Part shown: positions 51,419 to 60,444 of the stretch, piece by piece
How positions within the stretch are numbered: the first letter of the stretch is position 1
How the letters are laid out: every line of letters starts with the position of its first letter
Assembly: GCA_965224515.1 (NCBI GenBank)
Contig: OZ245051.1
Span: 3,472,001-3,536,000 of the forward strand
Direction of reading: 5' to 3'
Length of the DNA stretch: 64,000 nt
Source: Sedimenticola_A sp040506425
GTDB lineage: Bacteria; Pseudomonadota; Gammaproteobacteria; Chromatiales; Chromatiaceae
The notes under the pieces: model-generated
Seen by the model: only the letters and a program-made list of their open reading frames with translations
Told to the model about the DNA's origin: nothing
The model's database searches: none
Translations under genes and position numbers: made by a program

Positions 51419-53854
51419 CTATTTACGGCTCTTGCGGGGACCACGCTTCGCATCCTTATTCTGTTTTCCCTTGTCTTTGCTTTGAGTAGCAGGTTTCTTC
51501 GGCTTTTTACGCTTGCGGGGCTTTTTGGAGGCCTTTTCCCCCTCCTTCCGGCTACCCTTCTGCTGGTCTCCACCACGATTCTCAGATCCGGATTCCGGCC
51601 TGCGTTTTTTGCCACCACGGGAACGGCTGCGCCTGGGTTTACGCTCTGCGGACTCCCCTTCGCTGCCCTCACCTTCCAGTACGAAATCGATCTTTCTGTC
51701 ATCGAGATTGACCGCAGCAACCTTGATTCTCACCTGGTCACCAAGACGGTAGACCCTACCGGTCCTCTCACCTGCAAGGCGGTGCCCTACCGGGTCGAAA
51801 TGGTAGTAATCGTTGTCCAGGGCGGTGATGTGCACCAAACCATCGACATAGATCTCTTCCAGCTCGACGAAGATTCCAAAGGATGTGACGCTGGTGATGA
51901 TGCCGTTGAACGACTCGCCCAGCTTATCCATCATATATTCACACTTGAGCCACGAGACCACGTCACGGGTCGCCTCATCCGCCCTTCGCTCGGTTGCCGA
52001 ACAGCTATCGCCCAGCCCCTGGAGTTCAGTCGGTGAGTAGACGAACTCATCGGCTCCCAGCCCGCTTACCTGGTGCTTGATCGCCCGATGCACCACCAGG
52101 TCAGGGTAACGCCTGATGGGCGAGGTGAAATGGGAGTACGCGGGAAATGCCAGGCCGAAATGGCCACTGTTTTCAGAGCTGTAGACCGCCTGGGTCATGG
52201 AGCGCAGCAGTACGGTCTGGATCAGGTGCCGGTCCGGACGGCCCGAGACCGAATCCAGAAGATCGGCATAGTCCTTGGCTGTGGGCTTGGTCCCTCCACC
52301 AAGGCCCAGGCCCAGCTCGCCCAGAAACTCCTTGAGATCGATCAGCTTTTCCGCCTTTGGCCCATCGTGAATGCGATACAGCCCCGGCTGCTTTTTGCGG
52401 ATCAGCAGACGGGCAGAGGCCACGTTGGCAGCCAGCATGCACTCTTCGATGATCTTGTGGGCATCATTGCGGATCATGGGGACCACCTTGTCCACTTTCT
52501 GCTCCTTGTTGAACAAGATGCGTGTCTCGGTGGTATCAAAATCAATAGCCCCGCGCACACTGCGCGAGCCATGCAATATCTGGTAGAGGGCGTAGAGTTC
52601 ATGCAGGTGTGGCAACAGGTCTGCGTACTGTTCGCAGAGTTCAGGCTCCCCTTCCACCAGCATCTCGGCCACCTGGTCATAGGTAAGCCTCGCATGGGAG
52701 CGCATCACCCCCTCGTAAAAGCTGGACCGTGCAATCTTGCCCTCTTTATCTATAAAGAGCTCACACACCATACAGAGGCGGTCCACCTCTGGATTGAGGG
52801 AACAGAGCCCATTGGAGAGCACTTCAGGCAGCATGGGTATGACGCGATCAGGGAAGTAGACCGAGTTGCCCCGCAGACGCGCCTCCTGATCCAGTGCACT
52901 ACCGGGTACAACATAGGCCGAAACATCGGCTATGCAGACCAGCAGCTTCCAGCCTTTGGGTTTGGCCTCACAGTAAACAGCATCATCGAAATCCCGTGCA
53001 TCAGCTCCATCGATGGTTACCAGGGGCAGTTTACGCAGATCCACCCTGCCCTTTTTGGCAGCTTCAGGCACTTCAGCGCCCAGCCCAGCAATTTCTGCTT
53101 CCACCTCTTCGGGCCACTCCACCGGCAGATCGTGGGTACGGATGGCCACGTCGGTCTCCATTCCCGGGGCCATGTGATCACCCAGCACCTCGACCACACG
53201 ACCGACAGGCTGGCTGCGTTTGGTGGGCTGCTCGACGATCTCGGCCACTACCATCTGACCATGGCCCGCTCCACCCTGCCCGGCTTCCGGCACCACAATG
53301 TCCTGGTTGATGCGCTTGTTGTCCGGTACCACAAAACCGACACCGGTCTCTGTATAGAGACGTCCCACTACCTGGCGGTTGGCATGCTCCAGAACCTCGA
53401 CCACCGCGCCCTCTTTGCGGCCACGATGATCCACGCCCACTACCCGAACCACTGCACGGTCCCCATGCAGCACCTGGCGCATCTGGCGTGGAGTGAGAAA
53501 CAGGTCGTCACCACCCTCATCAGGCTTGAGAAAACCGAATCCGTCTGCGTGTCCGATCACACGCCCGGCGATGAGATCCTTGGCGTTGACCAGGCATAAA
53601 GCTCCGCGGCGGTTTCTCACCAGCTGGCCATCCCGCTCCATGGCGTTTAGCCGACGGCGCAGGGCCTCCAGATCATCATCACTGGTCAGGTTGAGGCTGG
53701 CAGCCAGTTCATCCCGCCACATGGGCACACCCTGCTTCTCCAGCACGCCCATGATGAATTCACGGCTGGGAATGGGATTGTCATACTTCTTCGATTCGCG
53801 GGTACGATGGGGATCCTGCTCGCGCGCCGATTTACCTTGTTTCCTCTTTGTCAC
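51419..53854 (-). CDS. rnr: Ribonuclease R
   Basis: 811 residues. RNase R is a 3'-5' exoribonuclease that degrades structured RNA. A winged-helix start (SREFIMGVLEKQGVPMWRDE), two cold-shock domains, the RNB catalytic domain with Asp cluster DGADARDFDDAVYC, and an S1 domain (FNGIITSVTSFGIFVELEE) are visible. The last 90 residues are a Lys/Arg/Gly-rich tail (RRSRSRGGKKRRPES and onward), as in other RNase R proteins. It is divergent from tRNA-Leu. Confidence 0.97.
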   Translation of the reverse strand: MTKRKQGKSAREQDPHRTRESKKYDNPIPSREFIMGVLEKQGVPMWRDELAASLNLTSDDDLEALRRRLNAMERDGQLVRNRRGALCLVNAKDLIAGRVIGHADGFGFLKPDEGGDDLFLTPRQMRQVLHGDRAVVRVVGVDHRGRKEGAVVEVLEHANRQVVGRLYTETGVGFVVPDNKRINQDIVVPEAGQGGAGHGQMVVAEIVEQPTKRSQPVGRVVEVLGDHMAPGMETDVAIRTHDLPVEWPEEVEAEIAGLGAEVPEAAKKGRVDLRKLPLVTIDGADARDFDDAVYCEAKPKGWKLLVCIADVSAYVVPGSALDQEARLRGNSVYFPDRVIPMLPEVLSNGLCSLNPEVDRLCMVCELFIDKEGKIARSSFYEGVMRSHARLTYDQVAEMLVEGEPELCEQYADLLPHLHELYALYQILHGSRSVRGAIDFDTTETRILFNKEQKVDKVVPMIRNDAHKIIEECMLAANVASARLLIRKKQPGLYRIHDGPKAEKLIDLKEFLGELGLGLGGGTKPTAKDYADLLDSVSGRPDRHLIQTVLLRSMTQAVYSSENSGHFGLAFPAYSHFTSPIRRYPDLVVHRAIKHQVSGLGADEFVYSPTELQGLGDSCSATERRADEATRDVVSWLKCEYMMDKLGESFNGIITSVTSFGIFVELEEIYVDGLVHITALDNDYYHFDPVGHRLAGERTGRVYRLGDQVRIKVAAVNLDDRKIDFVLEGEGSEGESAERKPRRSRSRGGKKRRPESGSENRGGDQQKGSRKEGEKASKKPRKRKKPKKPATQSKDKGKQNKDAKRGPRKSRK

Positions 53855-53896
53855 TGACCATTTCCTGATTTGACATATAATTCCCCCATTGTACCG

Positions 53897-53925
53897 TTGA
53901 CAAGCAGTAAATGTCGCTGTAAAGT
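53897..53925 (+). promoter_or_regulatory. Sigma-70 promoter of tRNA-Leu
   Basis: TTGACA (53897-53902), 17-bp spacer, TAAAGT (53920-53925), then a GC-rich discriminator TCGCGACC, typical for stable RNA genes. It is 53 bp upstream of the tRNA. Confidence 0.85.
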
Positions 53926-53978
53926 TCGCGACCTCTGAGATTGAACACGCCTACAGGCGTCTGTTTGATCAAGGAAAA

Positions 53979-54065
53979 GCCGAGGTGGCGGAATTGGTAG
54001 ACGCGCTAGCTTCAGGTGTTAGTTGGGGAAACCCAGTGGAGGTTCAAGTCCTCTCCTCGGCACCA
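53979..54065 (+). tRNA. leuT-like: tRNA-Leu (CAG anticodon)
   Basis: 87 nt with encoded CCA. Acceptor GCCGAGG pairs with CCTCGGC; D arm GGCGGAATTGGTAGACGC; anticodon stem CTAGC/GTTAG with loop TTCAGGT and anticodon CAG at 54013-54015; long variable arm TTGGGGAAACCCAG; T arm GGTTCAAGTC. Reads leucine codon CUG. Confidence 0.97.
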
Positions 54066-54103
54066 AATCAAAAAACCATCACAGACTACCAGAAGTGATG
54101 GAA

Positions 54104-54129
54104 GGCCCTGTTTCTACAGGGCTTTTTTT
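54104..54129 (+). terminator. Rho-independent terminator after tRNA-Leu
   Basis: GCCCTG and CAGGGC arms around TTTCTA, then seven T. A smaller hairpin CCATCAC/GTGATGG (54076-54101) precedes it. Confidence 0.88.
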
Positions 54130-54180
54130 ATGCTTATAATTTCATCCCGTTGTCTATCATTGTCTCTGAATGTCCCTTTT

Positions 54181-54223
54181 GTGGAACGCCAGTGGAACGT
54201 GGGTGGAACGTGGGTGGAACGCA
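54181..54223. repeat. Four tandem 11-bp direct repeats (GTGGAACGTGG)
   Basis: Units begin at 54181, 54192, 54203 and 54214: GTGGAACGCCA, GTGGAACGTGG twice, GTGGAACGCA. They stand about 115 bp beyond the tRNA 3' end. Such short iterated sites are typical arm-type binding sites of tyrosine integrases beside tRNA genes, but no integrase is present. Confidence 0.7.
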
Positions 54224-54280
54224 GATTGGTTCTTTTTTACCAAAGTGTCTCCACACTCATGATTCATAATTCGTATGCAG

Positions 54281-55525
54281 TCACATCTCATTAACCGATG
54301 AAAGAGGCGTGCGCATGCGTCCGTGCAAAGACTGTCGAACGAACAACACTGAAGCACTCGCATTCGACTCGATGAGCTGCCTAATCTGGTCTGTTACCTC
54401 GTCAACTTTATTCAACCTGGCTGCGGCATCCATCGCCCGATCATAGGCATCCACCACATCGCCGCTGGTCACCTCGTAACCCCAGCCCTCACTCAACCAG
54501 CGAAGCGCAGCCATAGCGGAACCGAGCGCAAATGCCGGTTCTGTATCTACGTAATCTCTTGCCGCTCTTGTCAGTGTTTTCGGATCACAGGGGGTCCGGT
54601 TCGCAAGCTCCAACGCCAGATCATAAAGCTTGAGTTCCTTGGCCGTGGCGAACCACTTGCCCTCTTCTCCCGGCGTGGTGGCGATGAGGTCGGCCAGGAT
54701 CTCTGACGGGGCCTTCATGGTATAGCGCTTCGCGACTGCGCGAAACCGGGCGATGTAGGAATTACCCACCGCGGCGCTCAATCCATAACGCTGATAAGCT
54801 TCCTCGTGCAGGCCGGACGAGATCAGGATCTCCTCGCAAGCCTGGTCGATCACTGAATCCGGCTGGTTCAGTCCCCGCGAGGCCTCGGCATACTGGACAG
54901 CCTCCGCCTTCCTGCCCAGGGCCAAAAGCGCCTCGACGCCATAGCGCCGGTAGTGCCAGGACGGATATCGGGCCAATTCCAACAGTTTGAGCAGCTCCTC
55001 ATGGCGGCTAGCCACCAGCAGACAGGACAGACACGCCGTGGCGCCGTGGAAATAGCGACCTGGATTTGGATCCGACCAACAGGAGCTCAGCGTGGAAACC
55101 AGATCATCGGCCCATCGCCCAGCGACTTCCACCGAACCACAGATCTCGCCCCACCTGTCACCGACCGGCCCAAGGTAGTCGACACCATCATCCTCAATCG
55201 CCCGCCAGAGCCGGTCGAGCCATTTGTTGCGGATCTTGTCGTCAGCAGGCGCGTTGACGATAATCGGTATCAACGTATCCAGCGTCTTGTTGACAGCCGA
55301 GCCCAGGGCGCCGCTGGAGCTATCGACATGCTCCAGCGCCGGCCAGACCTTTTCCATCAGACGGACAGCACCTTCGGCACCAAGAACTGGATCTTTCTTT
55401 GTGACCTTTTTGATCTCGGTGACGGCCTCGCGAAGGCGCTGACATGCTAATCTCGACGCCTTCCAGCCATAGGCACCGGCTCGGAAGCGTGCGGGAAAAG
55501 TCCATTTGTGTTTTCCGAAAGACAT
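54281..55525 (-). CDS. Helical-repeat protein of unknown function
   Basis: 414 residues, no signal peptide or membrane part. The sequence is nearly all helical and suggests TPR/HEAT-like repeats in the middle (YRRYGVEALLALGRKAEAVQ, AYQRYGLSAAVGNSYIAR, LKLYDLALELANRTPCDP). The N terminus (KHKWTFPARFRAGAYGWKAS) is basic and may bind nucleic acid. I have the impression that similar proteins exist in many proteobacteria without assigned function. It is 31 bp downstream of sbcB and so may be in its operon; the gene ends in the region of direct repeats. Confidence 0.7.
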   Translation of the reverse strand: MSFGKHKWTFPARFRAGAYGWKASRLACQRLREAVTEIKKVTKKDPVLGAEGAVRLMEKVWPALEHVDSSSGALGSAVNKTLDTLIPIIVNAPADDKIRNKWLDRLWRAIEDDGVDYLGPVGDRWGEICGSVEVAGRWADDLVSTLSSCWSDPNPGRYFHGATACLSCLLVASRHEELLKLLELARYPSWHYRRYGVEALLALGRKAEAVQYAEASRGLNQPDSVIDQACEEILISSGLHEEAYQRYGLSAAVGNSYIARFRAVAKRYTMKAPSEILADLIATTPGEEGKWFATAKELKLYDLALELANRTPCDPKTLTRAARDYVDTEPAFALGSAMAALRWLSEGWGYEVTSGDVVDAYDRAMDAAARLNKVDEVTDQIRQLIESNASASVLFVRQSLHGRMRTPLSSVNEM

Positions 55526-55556
55526 TATCAGGTTCAGCTACCCAGGGGATTCAATT

Positions 55557-56987
55557 TTATATGAGCACTCCCACTGCCCATTCATCCATTGCATCCAGTA
55601 TCCGCTGAGCATCTGCATCGTCTACACACTCATCCCGTAACAGTGCAATACACTCTTGATACCCCGCAAGGGTAATACTGCCACCCCCATCCTCATCATG
55701 GATTCGATGTCGGCGAAATTGCTCCCAACGTTGTCCCTCCTCGAGCGACAAAGTCTCTGGCCAATTTCGTGCGCGGTAGCGGAACAATAGTTCTGGTAAC
55801 CGCTTATCTTGAAAATCGAAACGTGTTTGTGCGAGCTCATGCTTCGAGGCGTCACGCACCCTGGCCAGTAGTGGACGATCTGCATCGCTGAGGAAACCAT
55901 CATACAGCGCGAGATCGACATCTCCGGCAGAGCTGAATTCCCTGCTGCTGTACGCTTGTGCTACTCGCCGCATGAAGCCCTTGTCCGCACTCAATAGTTC
56001 ACAATGCCGGGCACAGGCATCCAGATCGATTGCGATACGCTCGGCAGTTGATTCATCGAGCGTCTTCCGGGGTGCAAGGGCCGGACACTTATTGATTTTC
56101 ACGGATTTAACCGGTAGCCGCTCCACACCTTTTGGCAAATCCTCGGCCCGGGTGAACAGACGATCACGGAGACCCTCCTCGTCCAATTCCATAAAAGGCC
56201 CTGGATCGTGACGCAAATCGTAGACCAGTACGCTGTTATTGTTACCTGGCTCACCAACCAATGGCATGATCAGGGTTGTGCAACCAGTCTCTGATGAGTA
56301 CATACGTGAGGTGTGTAAAACGGACTCGTGCCCAACCAGGTCCAACTGTTCAGACGCTCTATGTTTATTGCGAAGCTGAAAGAGCCAATCATAGAGGCGT
56401 GGTTGCCGGTCACGTATCAGGCGTGCCAATCCAATGGTTGCACGTACGTCGGATAGCGCATCATGGGCAGACTCGTGGCCGATACCGTTGGCTGCAGCCA
56501 GATCTTCGAGTCGAAAACTGGGCCTGCCATCGTCATGTACAGGCCATTCTATTCCGTCCGGTCGCAGGGCGCAGGTCATGCGCACCAGGTCGATAAGGTC
56601 CCAACGCGAATTGCCCTGCTGCCACTCGCGGGCGTAGGGATCGTAGAAATTGCGGTAGAGCGTATGACGGGTCACCTCATCGTCAAATCGCAAGGTGTTG
56701 TAACCCACACCGCAGGTTCCCGGCTGTGCCAACTCATCGTGAATGCGGGCAATGAACTCTGGCTCCGGAATACCCTGCGCCTCCGCCAGCTGCGGTGTAA
56801 TACCGGTGAGTAGGCAGGCCTCCGGGTGAGGCAGGACATCCTGCGCCGGTTTACAGTAGATAACCAGCGGCTCACCCACTTCATTGAGCGCCTCGTCGGT
56901 GCGTAGCCCAGCAAACTGGGCAGGGCGATCTCGCTTGGGATCGATACCGAAAGTCTCATAGTCGTGCCAGTAAAGAGTCGTAGCCAT
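55557..56987 (-). CDS. sbcB: Exodeoxyribonuclease I (SbcB)
   Basis: 476 residues from ATG 56987 (an upstream TTG at 56996 is possible). ExoI degrades single-stranded DNA 3'-5' and acts in mismatch repair and recombination. DEDD motifs: WHDYETFG with Asp9 and Glu11, GYNTLRFDDEV, and HDALSDVRAT for the last acidic and His residues. The exonuclease C-terminal domain (KINKCPALAPRKTL onward) is complete. 16 bp downstream of the AddA-like gene. Confidence 0.96.
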   Translation of the reverse strand: MATTLYWHDYETFGIDPKRDRPAQFAGLRTDEALNEVGEPLVIYCKPAQDVLPHPEACLLTGITPQLAEAQGIPEPEFIARIHDELAQPGTCGVGYNTLRFDDEVTRHTLYRNFYDPYAREWQQGNSRWDLIDLVRMTCALRPDGIEWPVHDDGRPSFRLEDLAAANGIGHESAHDALSDVRATIGLARLIRDRQPRLYDWLFQLRNKHRASEQLDLVGHESVLHTSRMYSSETGCTTLIMPLVGEPGNNNSVLVYDLRHDPGPFMELDEEGLRDRLFTRAEDLPKGVERLPVKSVKINKCPALAPRKTLDESTAERIAIDLDACARHCELLSADKGFMRRVAQAYSSREFSSAGDVDLALYDGFLSDADRPLLARVRDASKHELAQTRFDFQDKRLPELLFRYRARNWPETLSLEEGQRWEQFRRHRIHDEDGGGSITLAGYQECIALLRDECVDDADAQRILDAMDEWAVGVLI

Positions 56988-57003
56988 AAATTTCAATCCA
57001 TGC

Positions 57004-60000
57004 TTAGTTCGTAGGAAATGACCACTCTCTCCACCCCCCTAGCAGCGGGAAATACAGCCCTAGTCGAATCTGTCTTTCTTCCATCTTACTCATGATGCTT
57101 GCGTAACGTTCCAACTGTTGACGATAGCGTTCCTGCTCTCGATCAAGAAACTCTTCAATACCACCACCGGTGTGTGCACCTGTTTTGTAATCGATGATCC
57201 AGCGCGTGCCATGCTTGTCCACGAATGTCCGATCGATAACCATGTGGTCTATGCCGTCGTCTCGTTTGCTACTCAACGCCAGCTCACAGCTCGCTTTTTC
57301 GTGCAGTCCACTCAAAATCCACCGGCCCCGCTCATCTTCTAGCGCAGCCTGCAGAGCTGAACCTATCTCTTCAAGTGCAACTTTGAGACGTGCCTCCGGC
57401 ACTCCCAGGCGTGCCAGCATTTTACGACCAACCTGCTCAAACCGGCGCAAGTCGTCTGCCTCAACATGGTCAATACCCATTGTCCCTATGTGTTGAAGCA
57501 ATCGATGCACTACAGTACCAACGTGCCGCGCAGTCTCTCCTGCCCAACCGAACTCTATCAACTCGCCTACTACACTCTCCACAGTTGTTTCAGCCACCTG
57601 AATGGATTCCGGCGGGGTTGGCAGTGACCAGTCTAGCGCCAACCGTGTTCGCACAGAGGTGTGGACTACCGGTTCAATCGCATAATCCGGTAACTGTGTT
57701 TCGACATCGCGCTCGGCAAGAAGAGACTGGAAATCATTTTCTACAACAGACCACAGGCGCGCCAAAAGTGAATCTTTGGGTGGATCCTTTAACTCAAGTT
57801 CACCGTCCTTTTCCTGAAGCCCAACATGCCCCAAAAGGTGCAGTCGTTGCTTTGCCCGGGTCGCGGCAACATACAATAAACGACCATCTTCAAAACGTCC
57901 CTTCACTTTATCTAATCGCTGCAGGTATGCCGCCATCGGGTTCTTGTCCTCGCCCTGTGCGCTAATTGGTGCAAGAAGAAGGTCACTATCGCCTGACCCA
58001 CGACCACGCTCTAACCAATGCAACAACTTCTCGTCATCATGCCGCGGGATACGACCAAGTCCAGGCATGATCACCGTATCGAACTCCAGCCCCTTGGCTT
58101 TATGAACGGTCATGAGCTGAAGAGAATCGTTCGCTTCCACATCGGGTAAAGCAAAGAGCTGTTCAACCTGTTTGTTCAACTCATGGATATCCGGCACATC
58201 CCCTGCACTGCCAAGTTTTTCGAGTAATTGAAAGTACACTTCTCCATCTTCCAGATCGGTTTCGTCAGCCACACAGGCAGGGCCACCGAGCGCGATCCAC
58301 ACCCCTTCCACGCCGCTCCGTAGGGAACACCGTGCCTGTTCTGAAAGCGCCGTATCCAGGACAGGCAACACTCGGGCGATACGGCTTCGGCCATCTTCGC
58401 TCAGTTGTTCTATGCGCTGCTCTTGATGAAGCAAATCGATAATTGATCGACTGGAATCGTCTCCTGCCAAGGTGTAAAGATCTTCGAGTGTCAACCCACA
58501 ACACGGTGCACGAAGCACTGCCAACCACGCGATGCGATCACCGATATGGCTCAATGCCCGCGTCAGCGCCAGCAGATCCTGCACAACAGGCCGGTGTGCT
58601 AATCGCTCGATTTCTACGGCCTGAAAACGGAGATTCGCCTTTTGGAGCTGCTCAACAATCGCCACCAGATGAGTGCGGCCCCGAACAAGAATTGCCGTCG
58701 TACCGTCCGGGTGCTCTGTCTTTGCCTGCTGGACAATCGAGACGACCTGGCGTGCCTCAGCGATATCATCGCGTTTTAACGATGAATGGACGAGCGATGG
58801 ATAGATGGTAACGGCATCCGCTGTCAATTGCGGGTGAAAGGCTGTTGACGGTGCATAGGACACGGCACCACCGGTAACGTTGTCATCTGCCGGCAGTACG
58901 TCCGGAAAGTGTTGATTGATCCAGTCGACGATCCCCTGTTGCGAGCGGAAATTGACCGCGAGACGGAGAAACTCAAGCGGCACCTGACCAATCCCGTGTT
59001 CTCTTGCAGCGAGAAACAACCCCACTTCCGCTTCGCGGAAACGATAAATGGACTGCATGGGATCACCCACCACGAACAAGGTGTGACCATCCTCCGGCTG
59101 CCATCCGGCCGTCAATCGCTTGAGCAATTCGTACTGATTGAACGAAGTATCCTGAAACTCGTCCATCAATAAGTGACGAATACGATAGTCCAGAGCCAGT
59201 GCAAGGTCCGTTGGCGCTTCGGTTTCACCCAGTGCCTGAATGGCTGCCCGGGCCAAAGCGGGAAAATCCACCTGACCTTGTTCACTGAACACGAGTTCCA
59301 GGTGAGCTGCCGCTATGCGCAACAGTTCAACCAGGGCCTGTAAGGTCTCCCATTCACTATCAGTATATTGATGAGGTGGTAACTCTCGCAACAAAGCCAA
59401 CTGTTCACGAAATACATCGTCACCTTGCAATGACTCCAACAGCGTTCCCATACGCTGCTTCATCTCAGTAAAGCGGGCCTTGTCGTCTTTATTCTTCGTG
59501 CTACTCGGCGCAGGGAATCCCTGATTCTTCGTCAGGCTCTTCCGCCAGGTACCCTCCTTGGTCAACAATAATTCCGCAAGTCCTTCCCACTGTGCGCGAT
59601 CCATCACCTGCAGTCCTGGCAGTCTCTGGAGATCAGCGCAAACGACAATCGGTGAATCCATACCTTCCAGATTACTCGCAGCGAACTGGGCCAACTCGAT
59701 CAGTTCCGGCCCGCAGGTCTCGGGCACATGCCTTGCCAGTTCACCCAGCGCATCAATAACCAGTCGGGCCATAGCCGCTTCCAGGTTTTCCCGTTCCAGC
59801 CCTGGGTGGTCTGGGTCGGCAACGTGACGCAACCATTGATCACGCCGGGCAAGCATGGTCGAAATCAGACCCTGCAATTTATCCAGCCGGTTATCCAGAT
59901 GCTGTACCAGGTGCGCGATGGCATCCGACCATTCGGCGCCAGATTCCAACTCTGCAATGGTGTTCCTGGCCGCCTCGAGATAGAGGGGTTCGGCATCTTC

Positions 60001-60438
60001 GGCAATGGCCGGCACCGAACCAAATCGGGAGAGGATAGGCATCTGCCTTGCCAATGTCGTGCAGAGGGAGTCGATGGTCTGGATGCGCAGGCGCGCCGGA
60101 TTATCCAGCAACTGCCATCCCTGTTCCTTGTCTCGTATCAGTGCTCGCTGGGCAAGCTCCCAGGTATGTCTTTCATGATCCTTCTCTGGCGGCTGATCAC
60201 TCTTGGCGCGCTCCAATGCCTCCAATATCCGTTGGCGCATCTCACCTGCCGCTTTACGAGTAAACGTAATCGCGACTATCTCTTCCGGCGCGTCGACACC
60301 TGTCAGCAGTACGAGAAACCGTTGGGTAAGCAACCCCGTTTTCCCTGAACCCGCCGGCGCCTGAACAATGAACGATGTTGATGGATCGAGCGCGCGTGAG
60401 CGTGCTTCTTGATCGGCTATTCTTTTCTGTTCACTCAT
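57004..60438 (-). CDS. AddA/RecB-like UvrD-type helicase with C-terminal nuclease
   Basis: 1144 residues. Walker A APAGSGKT is at 27-34, with motif Ia ITFTRKAAGEM, Walker B LLMDEFQDTSFNQYELL, motif III VGDPMQSIYRFREAEVGLF, motif V TVHKAKGLEFDTVIMPGL and motif VI LLYVAATRAKQRL. The last 150 residues form a PD-(D/E)XK nuclease with WIIDYKTG. Such helicase-nucleases resect double-strand breaks with an AddB-type partner, here encoded 6 bp upstream. It belongs to a proteobacterial AddAB-like pair distinct from RecBCD. Confidence 0.92.
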   Translation of the reverse strand: MSEQKRIADQEARSRALDPSTSFIVQAPAGSGKTGLLTQRFLVLLTGVDAPEEIVAITFTRKAAGEMRQRILEALERAKSDQPPEKDHERHTWELAQRALIRDKEQGWQLLDNPARLRIQTIDSLCTTLARQMPILSRFGSVPAIAEDAEPLYLEAARNTIAELESGAEWSDAIAHLVQHLDNRLDKLQGLISTMLARRDQWLRHVADPDHPGLERENLEAAMARLVIDALGELARHVPETCGPELIELAQFAASNLEGMDSPIVVCADLQRLPGLQVMDRAQWEGLAELLLTKEGTWRKSLTKNQGFPAPSSTKNKDDKARFTEMKQRMGTLLESLQGDDVFREQLALLRELPPHQYTDSEWETLQALVELLRIAAAHLELVFSEQGQVDFPALARAAIQALGETEAPTDLALALDYRIRHLLMDEFQDTSFNQYELLKRLTAGWQPEDGHTLFVVGDPMQSIYRFREAEVGLFLAAREHGIGQVPLEFLRLAVNFRSQQGIVDWINQHFPDVLPADDNVTGGAVSYAPSTAFHPQLTADAVTIYPSLVHSSLKRDDIAEARQVVSIVQQAKTEHPDGTTAILVRGRTHLVAIVEQLQKANLRFQAVEIERLAHRPVVQDLLALTRALSHIGDRIAWLAVLRAPCCGLTLEDLYTLAGDDSSRSIIDLLHQEQRIEQLSEDGRSRIARVLPVLDTALSEQARCSLRSGVEGVWIALGGPACVADETDLEDGEVYFQLLEKLGSAGDVPDIHELNKQVEQLFALPDVEANDSLQLMTVHKAKGLEFDTVIMPGLGRIPRHDDEKLLHWLERGRGSGDSDLLLAPISAQGEDKNPMAAYLQRLDKVKGRFEDGRLLYVAATRAKQRLHLLGHVGLQEKDGELELKDPPKDSLLARLWSVVENDFQSLLAERDVETQLPDYAIEPVVHTSVRTRLALDWSLPTPPESIQVAETTVESVVGELIEFGWAGETARHVGTVVHRLLQHIGTMGIDHVEADDLRRFEQVGRKMLARLGVPEARLKVALEEIGSALQAALEDERGRWILSGLHEKASCELALSSKRDDGIDHMVIDRTFVDKHGTRWIIDYKTGAHTGGGIEEFLDREQERYRQQLERYASIMSKMEERQIRLGLYFPLLGGWREWSFPTN

Positions 60439-60444
60439 GCCAAT

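Noticed and set aside
52073..53599. A 508-codon open frame antisense to rnr
   Set aside because: RNase R is full length on the other strand with its catalytic motif; the antisense product is His/Gln-rich with no family signal.
54181..54223. The four 11-bp repeats as a CRISPR array or replication origin iterons
   Set aside because: Units are directly adjacent without spacers, too short for CRISPR, and there is no replication initiator gene or DnaA-box cluster nearby.
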